Numbered from the stretch's first letter, positions 47,991-58,323 are shown. The stretch: 64,000 nt of DNA from Symsagittifera roscoffensis (GCF_963678635.1 NC_087071.1:29076484-29140483); one strand, 5' to 3'. Program-made: numbers and translations. The notes: generated by a model from the sequence alone, not told the origin.

Positions 47991-49192
47991 GCCACAGCCA
48001 CACTCAAAGTGACGATAGTCCAGATGACGACGACATTTACCCCTTCCTCGTAGATGCACCCGATAATAGAGGACAGCATGACTTTTGCAAGAATTTACTC
48101 CTAAATTTGTTCGAACCCGGAATCAGCCCATGCAAAACAGAATTCCCAGATGTAAAAATCAAAAGACAAATTATAGAACATTATCTGAATGATATATGTA
48201 ATTTAACACAACAATACGGAATCTACACCATAGAATTCAGTACACCAAATCCGAATCACCGCAAATATGTAATTCAAACAGACGATCTTGACTTAGAATT
48301 TTCAAAAGTATTCTTAGGGTATATTAAAAGCGTACAAGATCATAACTCACAAAGAGCAAACTCCATATTTACTAACGAAGTTTTTGCAATAATATATAGT
48401 TATATTTCAATATTAGAAAAAACAGAAATTCCAAATATCTCACCAACTGAGACATCCAAACATACAAAAGTACGACATGAAATCACACTATTTTCAACTT
48501 TCCTACATATAATTAAAGAAAATTTCACTAAAGACGAAGTTTCACAACATACAAAACATGACTTACAAAAAATTTTGGCATGGTTTACAATGGATTATTT
48601 CACACATAATATAGATTTAATTTCACAAGCAAGAAAAAATTTCAGACCTCAAAATTCAAACGATGATACCGCCATCACAGAACAGTCAGACTACGTTTGG
48701 GACCCCGAATGGTCTCATCATGCATTTATAAACATCCCACAATCAATCTCAAGTCAAGCAATAAGTACAATATCTTATCAAAGAGATTATGTAAGAGTAG
48801 TACCATTAACCATTGATGCAACACCATTAAACTACAATACGTTTTTACCTGTTACGCGAAATAACAGTTTAAATTCGACCGTCATACACAATGAAAACCT
48901 TAAGGGAACTAGGAATCTTACACAACAAGATATTCAAACACCATCACACTTCATAAATGAAGAAATCGTCCAAACAACAACAACTACACAACAAAGTATT
49001 TCACCGATACGTCCAAATTTAACAACACCAAAAAATACAAACACTTCACTAGCACAAGTAATCTTACAATCAACCGTTAAACCTTCGGTTGCTCCAAAAT
49101 ATTCACATATGGATTATCAAACATATAGACCTATGACAGTACCGTCAAAAACACGAAGAACGTTCACAAGAAACACTTTTGCAGAATTATAA
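47987..49192 (+). CDS. ORF2, unrecognised protein upstream of gag
   Basis: An intact frame of 401 codons starting at ATG 47,987, overlapping ORF1 by 4 nt. The N-terminus is acidic (about residues 8-17 with QSDDSPDDDD). The middle is globular and helical in composition. The C-terminal third is Thr/Gln/Asn-rich and ends basic (KTRRTFTRNTFAEL). The motif DYVWDPEWSHHAFINIP is conserved in the minus-strand relatives at 34.4, 37.8 and 39.8 kb, showing it is a real coding part of the family. It overlaps the gag frame by 14 nt or more, in a +1 relation, so ORF2 may be the N-terminal part of a Gag precursor (matrix-like) joined by frameshift. Function unknown. Confidence 0.7.
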   Translation: MSHSHTQSDDSPDDDDIYPFLVDAPDNRGQHDFCKNLLLNLFEPGISPCKTEFPDVKIKRQIIEHYLNDICNLTQQYGIYTIEFSTPNPNHRKYVIQTDDLDLEFSKVFLGYIKSVQDHNSQRANSIFTNEVFAIIYSYISILEKTEIPNISPTETSKHTKVRHEITLFSTFLHIIKENFTKDEVSQHTKHDLQKILAWFTMDYFTHNIDLISQARKNFRPQNSNDDTAITEQSDYVWDPEWSHHAFINIPQSISSQAISTISYQRDYVRVVPLTIDATPLNYNTFLPVTRNNSLNSTVIHNENLKGTRNLTQQDIQTPSHFINEEIVQTTTTTQQSISPIRPNLTTPKNTNTSLAQVILQSTVKPSVAPKYSHMDYQTYRPMTVPSKTRRTFTRNTFAEL

Positions 49193-50273
49193 TTACGCAC
49201 ATTCATCAAAAACAAACTATCCCCCACGAAAAAATAATAATGATAATCAGGTAAGATCTCGATATTGGGATAACCCAATGACAACAACCAACTCAGTAAA
49301 TTTTCAAACTAATTCACATCCTCCACAGGATCGTAGTGAAAATTACCCATTCTTTCAACAAAATAAAAATAAAAAAGCACCTCATCATACGGATTACTTA
49401 TCCTCTGATGATGATTATTCACAACCAGATACATTTGCACCATATACTCAAGAATATCGCGGACAAGGAGTGCAAAAACCATATACATATCATAGAATTT
49501 TTTCTCCACATCCAACAGATACAGAAAATCAACAACCAATACAAATGCAAAACCCAACTAATACACAATCTTTTCAACCAATTCAGCCACAAAACCCAAT
49601 GATCACACACTCGTATCAACCAATTCAAATGCAAAGTGAAATAACACTCCCATATTACCTTCAACAACACGAAATAACAAAAATTCAACTTTCAAATTTT
49701 TCACAAATGCCAAATGCCGCAGAATCACTACAAATGACAATGAATACATACCTTATGGGTGGATCATCAATAACATCAAACAAACCATTAATGGTATTCA
49801 CAGGAACAGACCCTGAATATTCTGTAGAAGATTATTTAAATGCAGTAACAGCAAATTTAATTTCAAATATAGGACCTGAACCAATTAATACACCACTACA
49901 TCAAAATTGGGTACATCGACGCACAGCGTTGATACAAACAACCTTAGATGGCGCAGCCCAAAAATGGTTTTCAGTATTGCCAATAGAAATAAAATCAAAT
50001 TGGAAAAGATTTACACAAGAGTTTTCAAAAATGTTTGATTCCGAAAGAAATAAACAACACCAAAGAGTTTTATGTAATGAAATTCGCAGATTACCAAATG
50101 AAACCATCAAACAATTAGCAGTACGTATCGAAACACCAGTTCGAAAAGCATATTCATTAAATACACATGACTACAAAAACACAAAAATGACAGAATTTTT
50201 AATGATGACCTTAACACCTCAATTAAGAAAAATAGCAATAAAAAAGAGAGCATCCCATCCTTCCTCAATTTGA
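49137..50273 (+). pseudogene. gag: Gag (capsid-type domain), interrupted by TGA
   Basis: The frame is open from 49,137; its first ATG is near 49,278, so the start is either internal or by frameshift from ORF2. The first half is Gln/Asn/Pro-rich with repeated QPIQMQNP-like segments (49,520-49,640). The second half (about 49,790-50,260) has the retrotransposon-gag signature VFTGTDPEYSVEDYLNAV, HRRTALIQTTLDGAAQKWF and WKRFTQEFSKMFD. TGA at 50,271-50,273 stands where the minus-strand copies have an Arg codon after HPSSI, a CGA to TGA change. The frame continues open afterwards to about 50,449. Gag assembles the virus-like particle. Confidence 0.85.
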
Positions 50274-50799
50274 GAGCCCGATTTAGATTTTCGAAAACAA
50301 GTAGACAAACTAGAGCAAGCGGAAATCACAATGAAACTTGAAGAAACAGAAAATCTGAAATTACAATATGTTAATCGAATCGAAACAAACACGACAAATA
50401 TCAATAACATACAGGAATCAGATACAGACCTCGTTGAAAAAAATCACTGAAATACTAAACATTTATGAAAAACAACCAAACTTTAAAGGCAAACCATCTT
50501 TCAAAAAATGGTGTAATTATTGCCGACGATACGGACATAGTATTTCTGAATGTAGACAAAAACAACAGGATAACCAAAACAAGCCTCAAAAATATAAAGA
50601 ACCAAATAAATCATTCTATCAATATACGAAGAAAGATCAAAATCTACCAAACAAAAATGTATACAGCAACAACAGTTCAGGAAAACCACTTCCGAACAAT
50701 ACTAATTACACAAGGAATCAATCACCATATAATTCAAGTTATAGAGGAAGATCACCAGAACGAAGAAATACACAGAATTCTTCACAAAATCATTTCTAG
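50274..50799 (+). pseudogene. gag: Gag C-terminus with nucleocapsid zinc knuckle
   Basis: After the TGA at 50,271 the gag frame runs on (EQAEITMKLE, shared with the minus-strand copies) to a shift at the A-run near 50,440-50,448. The sequence continues in the next frame with ILNIYEKQ and a C-X2-C-X4-H-X4-C zinc knuckle (CNYCRRYGHSISEC, about 50,515-50,556), the nucleic-acid-binding motif of nucleocapsid. A Ser/Asn/Arg-rich tail follows to a stop at 50,797-50,799. The A-run shift could be programmed or an indel. Confidence 0.85.
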
Positions 50800-51985
50800 A
50801 CACAATTCCCAATCAAACACAAGAAATAAATACTATCCAAACAATCAATCACGAAACTCATCATATGATAGAAATAGAAACTATTCAAATAATCGAAATA
50901 GAAGTTATTCGAACAACTGAAATCAGAATTACCCGAACAATCGATCAAGAAATAACTCATATAACAGATCAAACTATCACAGATCAAACAATAATTATCA
51001 AAACAGATCACGAAGCAATTCACAAAATCGACATTCAAGTTATAATAATCGATATAGAAATTATTCTCAATCACCACATAGAAATAATAACCATTCTAAT
51101 AATTCTAAACATCGCGACAGAAGTAGTACACCCAAACATCAAAGACATATTAATCAAGTACAATCAATTGAAGAAACAACATCAGACCCCCCAGGTATTG
51201 ACGACACAGGAAATAACGAACTACAACTAAATCAAATAAACTGTGGATCATCAGACACAGAAAGTGATACAGAAAACACTATCTCCATAAATATGATAGC
51301 AGTCGAAAACGACTACGAACCTATTATATATGAACAACCTTTTTCGTCACATATATATGAAAATCAATTGGAACTCCTTCACATTTATTATATTGAACCC
51401 ATCCACTCTACACAAATGGCACATGAAACTAACGAAATTAACACTGTAAATAAACCCAATGAAAATGACAAAACAAAATGCTTGAATACACATCGCATCT
51501 ACCAAAATGTACAAAAAGAACAACCCAAAGAAAAAATTTGGACAATACCATTTCTTTTAGAAAGTCCAAGAAACAAAGAATTTCAACCACCAGATCTTGA
51601 AATTGATTTTTTAATTGATTCAGGAGCAGAATCAAACATGATTAACATTCCCACATGGAATGAAATCAAAACATTACACCCAAAATTAACGCCTCTTGCA
51701 ACCTCCAGTAAACTAGCAACAGCACAAGGATCAACATTAGTAAACTATGGAAAAGTTCAATTATTTTTTCTCCCCACAAGAACAATGAAGCAAAATAAAA
51801 TTTTGAACAAGCCATTTAAACAAATATTTCATATCACTGATATTAAACACAATATCATTGGAATACCATTTATCTCGAAATATATACCAACAATCAACAT
51901 CTTGAACAGTAAAATACTAATCAAAGATAAGTACACAAAAACAAAAAATACAGCCCTAACATTTTTTCAAAGATTAAATAAATAA
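50800..51985 (+). pseudogene. pro: Arg/Asn/Ser-rich spacer and aspartic protease
   Basis: One frame is open across this interval apart from TGA at 50,918-50,920. Its first part is a dense Asn/Arg/Ser/Tyr-rich stretch (NNRNRSYSNN and similar), then an acidic Ser/Asp stretch (about 51,245-51,290). The retropepsin motif FLIDSGAESNMINIPTW lies near 51,610-51,660, with Asp-Ser-Gly-Ala as the active-site loop, and HNIIGIPFISKY near 51,850 resembles the second conserved strand. The enzyme would cleave the Gag-Pol precursor as a dimer. The frame stops at TAA 51,983-51,985, but the coding pattern continues after it. Confidence 0.8.
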
Positions 51986-52506
51986 CCACCATTCTTTTCA
52001 AAATTTTATCCAATTTATAACCAACAACGGAAACACCTGAAACCACTATCAGGAAACATATATAACTTTTCAATAAAACAAGTTCACCAATATGATAAAA
52101 ATCAAAATAAACAACAACTCTTTATGTCAGACTTTGAATTCAAACCTATCCATAAGTTTTTCAAAATCACAATTTCATCCATAAAATATTTGAAAAATAC
52201 GAATTCAGACATCATTTTGTTACATGTATATAATAATACACCGTATCAAGTAACATTACCCTTAGGACTTTTAGGATATTGCAAAACCAACGCTACAATA
52301 TCACTAATGCATGAAAAAGCATACCGCGTAAATAATATACTCCAATTATTCGATATTTGTCAATCCACAATTCTTAACGAAGAACTATCCATAAATAATA
52401 TAATAAGTAATGAAAAAGAAATACAGATTATTTCACAAAAACCCCATATTTCAAACCTACATTCAACATAAATAACTATACAAAGGATCAACAGAAATTT
52501 TTAACA
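51986..52506 (+). pseudogene. pol: Protease-RT linker region of pol
   Basis: Same frame as the protease, open from 51,986 to a stop at 52,469-52,471. It contains NQ.HQYDKNQ and FKPIHKFFKITISSIKYL, both matched in the minus-strand copies at 24.5 and 30.5 kb. Such a beta-rich linker before RT is usual in Ty3/gypsy pol. A frameshift between 52,440 and 52,507 separates it from RT. Confidence 0.7.
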
Positions 52507-53415
52507 ATGTTTAACTTCCAACATTCACAAATAACACAAGACGAATTTGATAAGTTAGCCAAACAGCTAATAAAATATTCATCAGTCTATGCAACATCCA
52601 AATTTGATGTTGGCAAAATCAGTTCATCACTACATCTCCCGTTAAAACCTGACGCAGTTTTCAAAAAACAAAGAGCAAGTAAAGTACCAATTCATTTACG
52701 AGATAAAGTGAACAGATTACTCGATATTTTAGAAAAATACAAAGTTATCTCACCGGTAAACAAAGAAGAACAACCAAAAGGTAACACATTTATTGACCCT
52801 GTTATCATCTTAGTAAAAGGAGAATCATTAAAAATAGTTTTAGACGCTAGATATCTTAATTCACTAATAGACGAATCAAAATGCTATTGGCCTATTGAAC
52901 CAATACAAGTTATTTTAACAAAAATAAACGGAAAATACTTTACAACCGCAGATATGAATAGTGCATACAATCAAATGCCACTAGATGAACAATCACGACG
53001 TTTAACACAATTTGGTATTGCAAATCAACAATATGAATTCAACCGCCTATTCTATGGAATATCCATAGGACCAGCAGCATTTTCAGCTTTTATGAGCAAA
53101 ATTTTTAGACCACTAATAGTCAAGAAAAACGCAATCACCTATTTAGACGATGTTTTTATGCAATCACAGACAAAAGAAGAAATGTTTACAGTTTTAGAAC
53201 ACTATCACAAAATACTTCAGAACGGAAATCTGAAGGCCGCCCCCGATAAGTCACACTTCTTTTTAACACGAGTTAATTTTTTAGGACATAATATAGAAAG
53301 AAAGACAATAACTCCATTAAAATCACGCATTGATGATATTCGAAAACTTCAACCACCAACAAACAAAAAGAAAATCCAAGAATTCCTTGGAATGTTGAAT
53401 TTTTTAAGCAAATAA
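52507..53415 (+). pseudogene. pol: Reverse transcriptase
   Basis: 302 open codons. Conserved RT blocks in order: PIHLRDKVNRLLDILEKYKVI (finger), PVIILVKGESLKIVLDARYLN, KYFTTADMNSAYNQMPLDE with the first catalytic Asp, FNRLFYGISIGPAAFSAFM, AITYLDDVFM with the catalytic Asp pair (about 53,143-53,151), LKAAPDKSHFF and VNFLGHNI. All key residues are intact. The block spacing is typical of Ty3/gypsy. TAA at 53,413-53,415 (NFLSK then stop) interrupts the connection to RNase H in the same frame. Confidence 0.9.
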
Positions 53416-53892
53416 GTTTATAAAATGCAATTATATCTAAGACCATTCTATAATATCCTCAGACAACAAAATAATTTTGAATGGAATACAGAACATCAAA
53501 CACGATTTGAAGAAATTAAAAAACTACTAACTGAACAAATTTCAAATACAATTCCAGATCCAAATCAACCATTCTATGCAATGTGCGATGCTTCAAATTT
53601 TGGCATCGGCGCAGCATTATTACAATCACACAATGGTACAAATAAAATGAACCTTATATCAGCAAATTCTCGATTATTCACTCAAGCAGCGCTACGACTC
53701 TCAACTTTAATGAGAGAATGTACAGCTATAATTTATACACTTACAGAATATGAATTTCTGATACTTGGATCAAAACATCCAACAGTTCTATTCACAGATC
53801 ACAAACCAATCATTTTTCTCTTTACACAAAAGTCAAACCCAAATCACCGAGTTTATAGATTTCAATTAATTCTAATGAAATTTCCAAACTGA
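53416..53892 (+). pseudogene. pol: RNase H
   Basis: Same frame as RT. It holds the tether (LRPFYNILRQQNNFEW), AMCDASNFGIGAALLQ with the first acidic residue, a central MRECTAIIYTLTEYEF with the Glu, and VLFTDHKPIIF with the third Asp, as in Ty3/gypsy RNase H. TGA at 53,890-53,892 stands where the family normally has Trp, right before HIVWTAGKNLALPDTLSR, which continues in frame. Confidence 0.88.
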
Positions 53893-54438
53893 CATATAGT
53901 TTGGACAGCAGGAAAGAATCTTGCATTACCAGATACATTAAGTCGAAATACACCACCTGAATTACTTACACGAAAAACTACAGTTGAAATACCCAAAAAT
54001 ATAAAATTTTACCTTGCAGAAAACGAAACATCACCCCGACTAGAATGCAAATATGCAGTAAAAACTTACATTGAACAATCACAGATAAATAACCTACAAC
54101 ACTTCCCACTTTACTTAGATTGCCAAAATAACCACTACGAAGTTGATCTACTTGGAACATCAACTTTCAAACCAATTCCATACTCACAATGGATAAAAAA
54201 TAACACCCAACAAAAAAGAGGAAAACAACACTCGCATAAAAAAGACCTTTTTCCGTTAATTGAAAAAGAAAATCTAACTGATAAAATAAATTTATCAGGA
54301 CCACAAACAAATGATTCAAAATACACAATAAATCAAATTTTTGACCTCCATGACCCACTTGACACAATTCCTTTATCTAAATTAGAAAGTGAAAACATTT
54401 TCCTCCCCCAACAGATAAAATTACAATTATTACCTTGA
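53893..54438 (+). pseudogene. pol: RNase H end and RNase H-integrase connection
   Basis: In frame with RNase H after the TGA. It includes the end-of-domain motif ALPDTLSR and then about 160 residues of charged, unrecognised sequence up to TGA at 54,436-54,438. A shift at a C-run near 54,405 leads into the integrase frame. Confidence 0.7.
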
Positions 54439-54854
54439 AACAATATCAAAATCTTGACCCAGTAATTAGACAACTAAAATCATGGCACAAATATAAAACT
54501 AAACCCGTAAAGGCAGATACCACAATTTTAGGAAATAAAACACTCCTCCGATATTTTCGAAAATTAAATAATACAACAAATAATGAAAACAAAGACCTTC
54601 TAGAATACCAATTAAATGAATCTACAGTTCCCTGTCTCCCTTTAAGTATGATTCTCATAGCTTTTAACATTTCACATACACAAAACATTAAAGGACACTC
54701 TGGATCAGAGAAAACATATTCAAATTTTATACAAAATTTCTATTTCCCAAATGCACCAATTTGGCTAAAAGTACTATGCAATGATTGTATAGTATGTCAG
54801 CTAAATAAACATTATCCAAATCAAAAACAAATAGCACAAAAAACAAGATTTTAA
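54400..54854 (+). pseudogene. pol: Integrase zinc-binding N-terminal domain
   Basis: The frame reads ITLKQYQNLDPVIRQLKSW and further on HTQNIKGHSGSEKTY and CNDCIVCQLNK, supplying the His-His-Cys-Cys zinc ligands of the integrase N-terminal domain. The frame ends at TAA 54,852-54,854. The core domain continues one frame over after an A-run near 54,835. Confidence 0.85.
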
Positions 54855-55725
54855 AGCACAAAGTTTATACTTTAACCATCGTATTTCATTCGATACAAAA
54901 GGACCAATTTCACCATCATCTGAAGGAAACTCCTACATTATGGTAATTGTTGACGCATTTACACATTATGTATCACTTAACCCAGTACCACATTGTAACG
55001 CTTATTACGCTTACACAACACTTTATGAACACTGGATAGCCAAGTTCGGACTACCCGAAATTTTAGTTACAGACAACGGTACAGAATTCATAAATAATGA
55101 AATCATCACACTATGTCATTTATATAACATTAAACACAAACCACGTACATCTCATGCACCTTGGACAAACGGCTTAGTCGAAGGTATGAATCGTTCACTA
55201 GAAGAATATCTTAGATGTATCATCAATGGAAATGATACAAGATACACCGAATGGTCAGCAGATGTAAAATTATTTCCCTTAGCATATAATTCACAAATTA
55301 CGACAACTCTAGGAATGTCACCATATGAAATGGTTTATAATCAAAAGCCACGTAAACCAATTATGTTTACAGCAAACTCTCATAAAAATGCACAAAGTCA
55401 TTGTCAACCGAATAAAGACTCAATTTGTTATAACCTACCTTTACACACACATGATGAAGATCATTTCCATCACCCACAAATTCTTAAATTAGCCTCCGGT
55501 ACACACACCGAATGGATTTTAAATAGAGATAAAAAACACAATGAAATTTACCAAAAAGTAACAAAAAAGTTGTTACAAAGGCAAAACATTAATGAACAAA
55601 TAAATTCACGCTTTACACCAGCCTCCGATTTAAAAATTGGAACATTTGTTTTATTACCTAATTTTAACACTCAAAAAGGATTTTTAAAAAATTACAACCC
55701 CTTCGTAAAGGACCATACCAAATAA
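54841..55725 (+). pseudogene. pol: Integrase catalytic core
   Basis: The frame is open from about 54,841 through the ATG at 54,940. The D,D(35)E triad is complete: Asp in MVIVDAFTHY (54,952), Asp in LVTDNGTEF (55,072) and Glu in NGLVEGMNRSLEEY (55,180), exactly 35 residues apart. SHAPWTNG and LAYNSQ motifs are typical of Ty3/gypsy integrases. A charged linker follows. The frame ends at 55,725, but the GPY/F-like module RKGPYQIIAKPTDVTYKI is in another frame from about 55,700. Confidence 0.9.
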
Positions 55726-56186
55726 TTGCCAAACCCACTGACGTAACATATAAAATCACCGACTCAGACCAAAAAGAAATTGTTCAACATCGAAACAATT
55801 AATTACCTTATTACCCAAAAGAATACGCACTACGCGAACTAACTCAGTTATATTCTTTCACAGGTTTAAAAATTATTCAAAATAACCCACATAAAGAAAA
55901 TGAAACAAAAGAACAACATGACATTCACCTCGAAAACCAAAATAAAAAATCAACTACAACGAAAAACAATACAAAAAAGCTAGATCAAAATATACCTCAA
56001 AAAGAAAGAAAAAATAGAAAAATTACAGAAAAAATTATACCCCAAGAACAAGTCGACAAATCAGAACATAGAGAGTCATCACGACTTAGAAATCAACCAC
56101 GCAAAAACTACAAAACATTCATTCCACAATCTAAAATATTAAAGAAAGTTGAATTCCAAAAACAACTTTACTTTTACAATCAATAA
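55704..56186 (+). pseudogene. pol: Integrase GPY/F-like module and basic pol tail
   Basis: The frame begins with RKGPYQII and VTYKITDSDQKEIVQH, the C-terminal integrase module of many Ty3/gypsy elements. A TAA at 55,800-55,802 interrupts it; the same stretch in the minus-strand copies reads through. A Lys/Gln/Glu-rich tail containing SSRLRNQPRKNYK runs to TAA 56,184-56,186, which looks like the true end of pol. No chromodomain was recognised. Confidence 0.75.
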
Positions 56187-56762
56187 TCTTTGCACCTCTG
56201 AAACATTTTAAACTTTCATTTTTCAAAATAACATGCTGACAAATACAAAGCGATTCTAGTTCAAAATTATCCAATAAGAATCATTCAATCCGTCACCTTC
56301 TATAACTCTAACACAAACCAATTAGACGAAAGATATTAAACTCTAGGCATATCTATAACTATAACTTTACGACCTCCAGGTCAAAAATAAGCAAACCATT
56401 CCAACTTGACAACTAAAATAAATATCACCATAATATCATAACCCTCCCTAATAACCCAAAGATCAACAATATTTCCCCAACTCAGACCTCAAATACCCCC
56501 CAAACAAAAATGTTAAATTAGCCTAAGGTAAAGGAACTACCATATTAAATTAGCCTAAAGTATAAAAAAATCTCAAAAATACCCCAGATCACTTGACAAA
56601 TAAAAAAAAAGTAAAAAAAGACCTCCCAAACACCATAAAATTCGCCCCAACAATTTTTCACAAAACTCAACCCACTTGTCAAAAAATCAATAAATAATTC
56701 GACCACACTTGAAAATTGCCCCAAACAACAAAAAAATATTCGGTCAAGAAGCCATTTCTTAA
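56187..56762 (+). other. Non-coding interval after pol
   Basis: AT-rich, with a pair of ttaaattagcctaa words (56,512-56,560) and many CCC/AAA runs. No supported gene. It may contain splice branch points for downstream acceptors. Confidence 0.5.
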
Positions 56763-56936
56763 ATGCTCTTCTCTCGATCAGTCAACATAATACTCAACAT
56801 TTTCATAAGCTTTTTAACAATATTCAAACCTTTATTCATATTTCTTTTTGATACCTTTGAAGCTTTTGTAATAATCTTAATCATTTTTTGCAATATTTTT
56901 TTAATTTTCTATTCCATATTTGAACTATACCTCTAA
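56763..56936 (+). CDS. Small hydrophobic ORF a, two predicted membrane helices
   Basis: An intact ATG-started frame of 57 codons. Two hydrophobic segments are evident: about residues 8-29 (NIILNIFISFLTIF then PLFIFLF) and about 35-53 (FVIILIIFCNIFLIFYSIF), separated by a short D-T-F-E turn. There are almost no charged residues. It precedes a second, similar ORF. The size and hairpin layout recall viroporins, but there is no sequence recognition and T-rich DNA easily encodes hydrophobic peptides, so it may be fortuitous. The corresponding region of the minus-strand element falls in the assembly gap. Confidence 0.4.
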   Translation: MLFSRSVNIILNIFISFLTIFKPLFIFLFDTFEAFVIILIIFCNIFLIFYSIFELYL

Positions 56937-56989
56937 CTTTCAAAAGCCATTGACCATATTCACAGGTATGAGACACAAAACTTATCTAA

Positions 56990-57190
56990 ATGATACGAAC
57001 CATTTTTAGTAGAACAGATATTTTTTTACTATTTGTAATTTTTATAACATTTTTATCATCTCTCATCTTGACAATATGCAAATGTATAAAGAAGGCAGTC
57101 ATAACATTCGCCTTAGCAACAATTCTTTTAATTCTTTTTCTAGAAGAATACTACAATAAACATAAATTTTTCACTAAAAAATATCAATAA
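56990..57190 (+). CDS. Small hydrophobic ORF b, two predicted membrane helices
   Basis: An intact ATG-started frame of 66 codons. Layout: short N-terminus with Arg and Asp, helix 1 at about residues 11-29 (IFLLFVIFITFLSSLILTI), a Cys/Lys loop (CKCIKK), helix 2 at about residues 36-51 (AVITFALATILLILFL), then a charged C-terminus (EEYYNKHKFFTKKYQ). This is a classic small hairpin membrane protein, of viroporin-like design. It overlaps the start of the Pro/Ser-rich frame. No homologue recognised. Confidence 0.5.
   Translation: MIRTIFSRTDIFLLFVIFITFLSSLILTICKCIKKAVITFALATILLILFLEEYYNKHKFFTKKYQ
57131..57143 (+). promoter_or_regulatory. 3' splice site before the Pro/Ser-rich ORF
   Basis: attctttttctag: a pyrimidine tract ending in TAG. 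The TAG is also the last in-frame stop before the downstream ORF, so the coding frame opens exactly at the first exon base. Inferred from sequence. Confidence 0.5.
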
Positions 57191-58319
57191 AAAACCCTCA
57201 AAAATTGCTAACCAACAATCACACAGTCAGTCTTCACCGACATCATCCCAAGATAACCCAACACCACCTACAACTACCCAAAACCCCCAAACATCTACAC
57301 GAATTTCTTTCCAAGATAACCCATGTACCTTTGAAGAACGACACGCTCGCTTATCTGAACCACTAGAACCAGTTCAACGACAAGCACCTCTAAGTGAACC
57401 AACTAATAACTTGTACCCAACACTACCACAAGAATTAATTAGAATACGAAATCTTAGTCAAAATCAAAATACAGTTGAAATAAATAGACAAATTATACAT
57501 CCACGACGAAACAGAAATTTTCAAACCCCCCGAGTTCATTTTGATATACCCCAATCCCCATCACAAAGTACTCCGGAAAACCCAATTGGTATATTACCAG
57601 AAACCCCTACGCTTCTTTCACAACGTAGCACCTCAAGTCTACCCTCAGATTACTTATGTTCAACACCAACATCTGAACAAATACGTGAAAATCCCTTTAA
57701 TCCCCCAAACCAAACATCACGACTACCATACTGGACAACACAATCATTCACACAAGGTGAACCCAATTTAATAAATGATCCAATAGATAATTCTACCGAT
57801 ACAACAACATCATCATCACTACCAGAAACATTATCACTACCATCAACACCATCAATAAGCCAAATTTCACCGACACCTTTTCCTTTAAATTTCCCAAATA
57901 ATCTCGACGCTAGATATCGAGAACAATCATCAACAAATATCCCTCTAAGATTAGACTGGAATACATTCACAGCACCCCCGCCATTATTTGGACAGCACCC
58001 AGAAAGTAACCGACTACATAACTGGGCACTTAATAGATTACAATATAGACAAGATATCCATGAAGACATTCGTGATCATAACATCCAAATACTCCAACAA
58101 AATAGTCTACAATTAAAATTTGAAATCACGGTTAAACTAAACAACATTGCTCAACATCCTTACCCATTAAACCCACCAATTATAACAGCTCAATCACCAC
58201 CACCACCATTTATAACAACTGAAGTAATATATAAATACGACAGATATACCAAAAAGACAATTGGTTACATCACATTTTATAACCCATACTCAGGATTATC
58301 ATACACATATATATTCTAA
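57144..58319 (+). CDS. Pro/Ser/Thr-rich accessory ORF without an ATG
   Basis: The frame is open for 391 codons from the base after a strong 3' splice site to TAA at 58,317-58,319. It has no ATG in the first 90 codons, so an upstream exon probably supplies the start. Residues 1-260 are rich in Pro, Ser, Thr, Gln and Asn (disordered). The C-terminal part is more structured (LDWNTFTAPPPLFGQHP, LQYRQDIHEDIRDHNIQIL, YKYDRYTKKTIGYITFYNP). No transmembrane segment or known domain. The stop lies 4 nt before the probable envelope ATG at 58,324. The corresponding part of the minus-strand element falls at the assembly gap, so conservation cannot be tested here. Confidence 0.6.
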   Translation, partial: KNTTININFSLKNINKKPSKIANQQSHSQSSPTSSQDNPTPPTTTQNPQTSTRISFQDNPCTFEERHARLSEPLEPVQRQAPLSEPTNNLYPTLPQELIRIRNLSQNQNTVEINRQIIHPRRNRNFQTPRVHFDIPQSPSQSTPENPIGILPETPTLLSQRSTSSLPSDYLCSTPTSEQIRENPFNPPNQTSRLPYWTTQSFTQGEPNLINDPIDNSTDTTTSSSLPETLSLPSTPSISQISPTPFPLNFPNNLDARYREQSSTNIPLRLDWNTFTAPPPLFGQHPESNRLHNWALNRLQYRQDIHEDIRDHNIQILQQNSLQLKFEITVKLNNIAQHPYPLNPPIITAQSPPPPFITTEVIYKYDRYTKKTIGYITFYNPYSGLSYTYIF

Positions 58320-58323
58320 AAAT

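Noticed and set aside
49309-50110. Several minus-strand frames under gag, and likewise under pol and env
   Set aside because: They mirror the plus-strand coding sequence and have no independent features.
50465-50920. Frame overlapping the zinc knuckle
   Set aside because: Its first half reads the knuckle out of frame; only its end (Asn/Arg/Ser-rich) belongs to the coding frame.
50865-51230. Ile/Thr-rich frame (TRTIDQEITHITDQTI type)
   Set aside because: It is the wrong frame of the Asn/Arg/Ser-rich spacer before the protease; the frame continuous with the protease is preferred.
50271-53892. Reassigned TGA codons (TGA read as Arg or Trp)
   Set aside because: Other stop codons (TAA, TAG) and frameshifts also interrupt the frames, so ordinary decay or sequence error is simpler than a variant code.
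46003-56186. Assignment to BEL/Pao or Copia
   Set aside because: Integrase follows RNase H, which excludes Copia; RT, RNase H and GPY/F-like integrase motifs fit Ty3/gypsy better than BEL/Pao.
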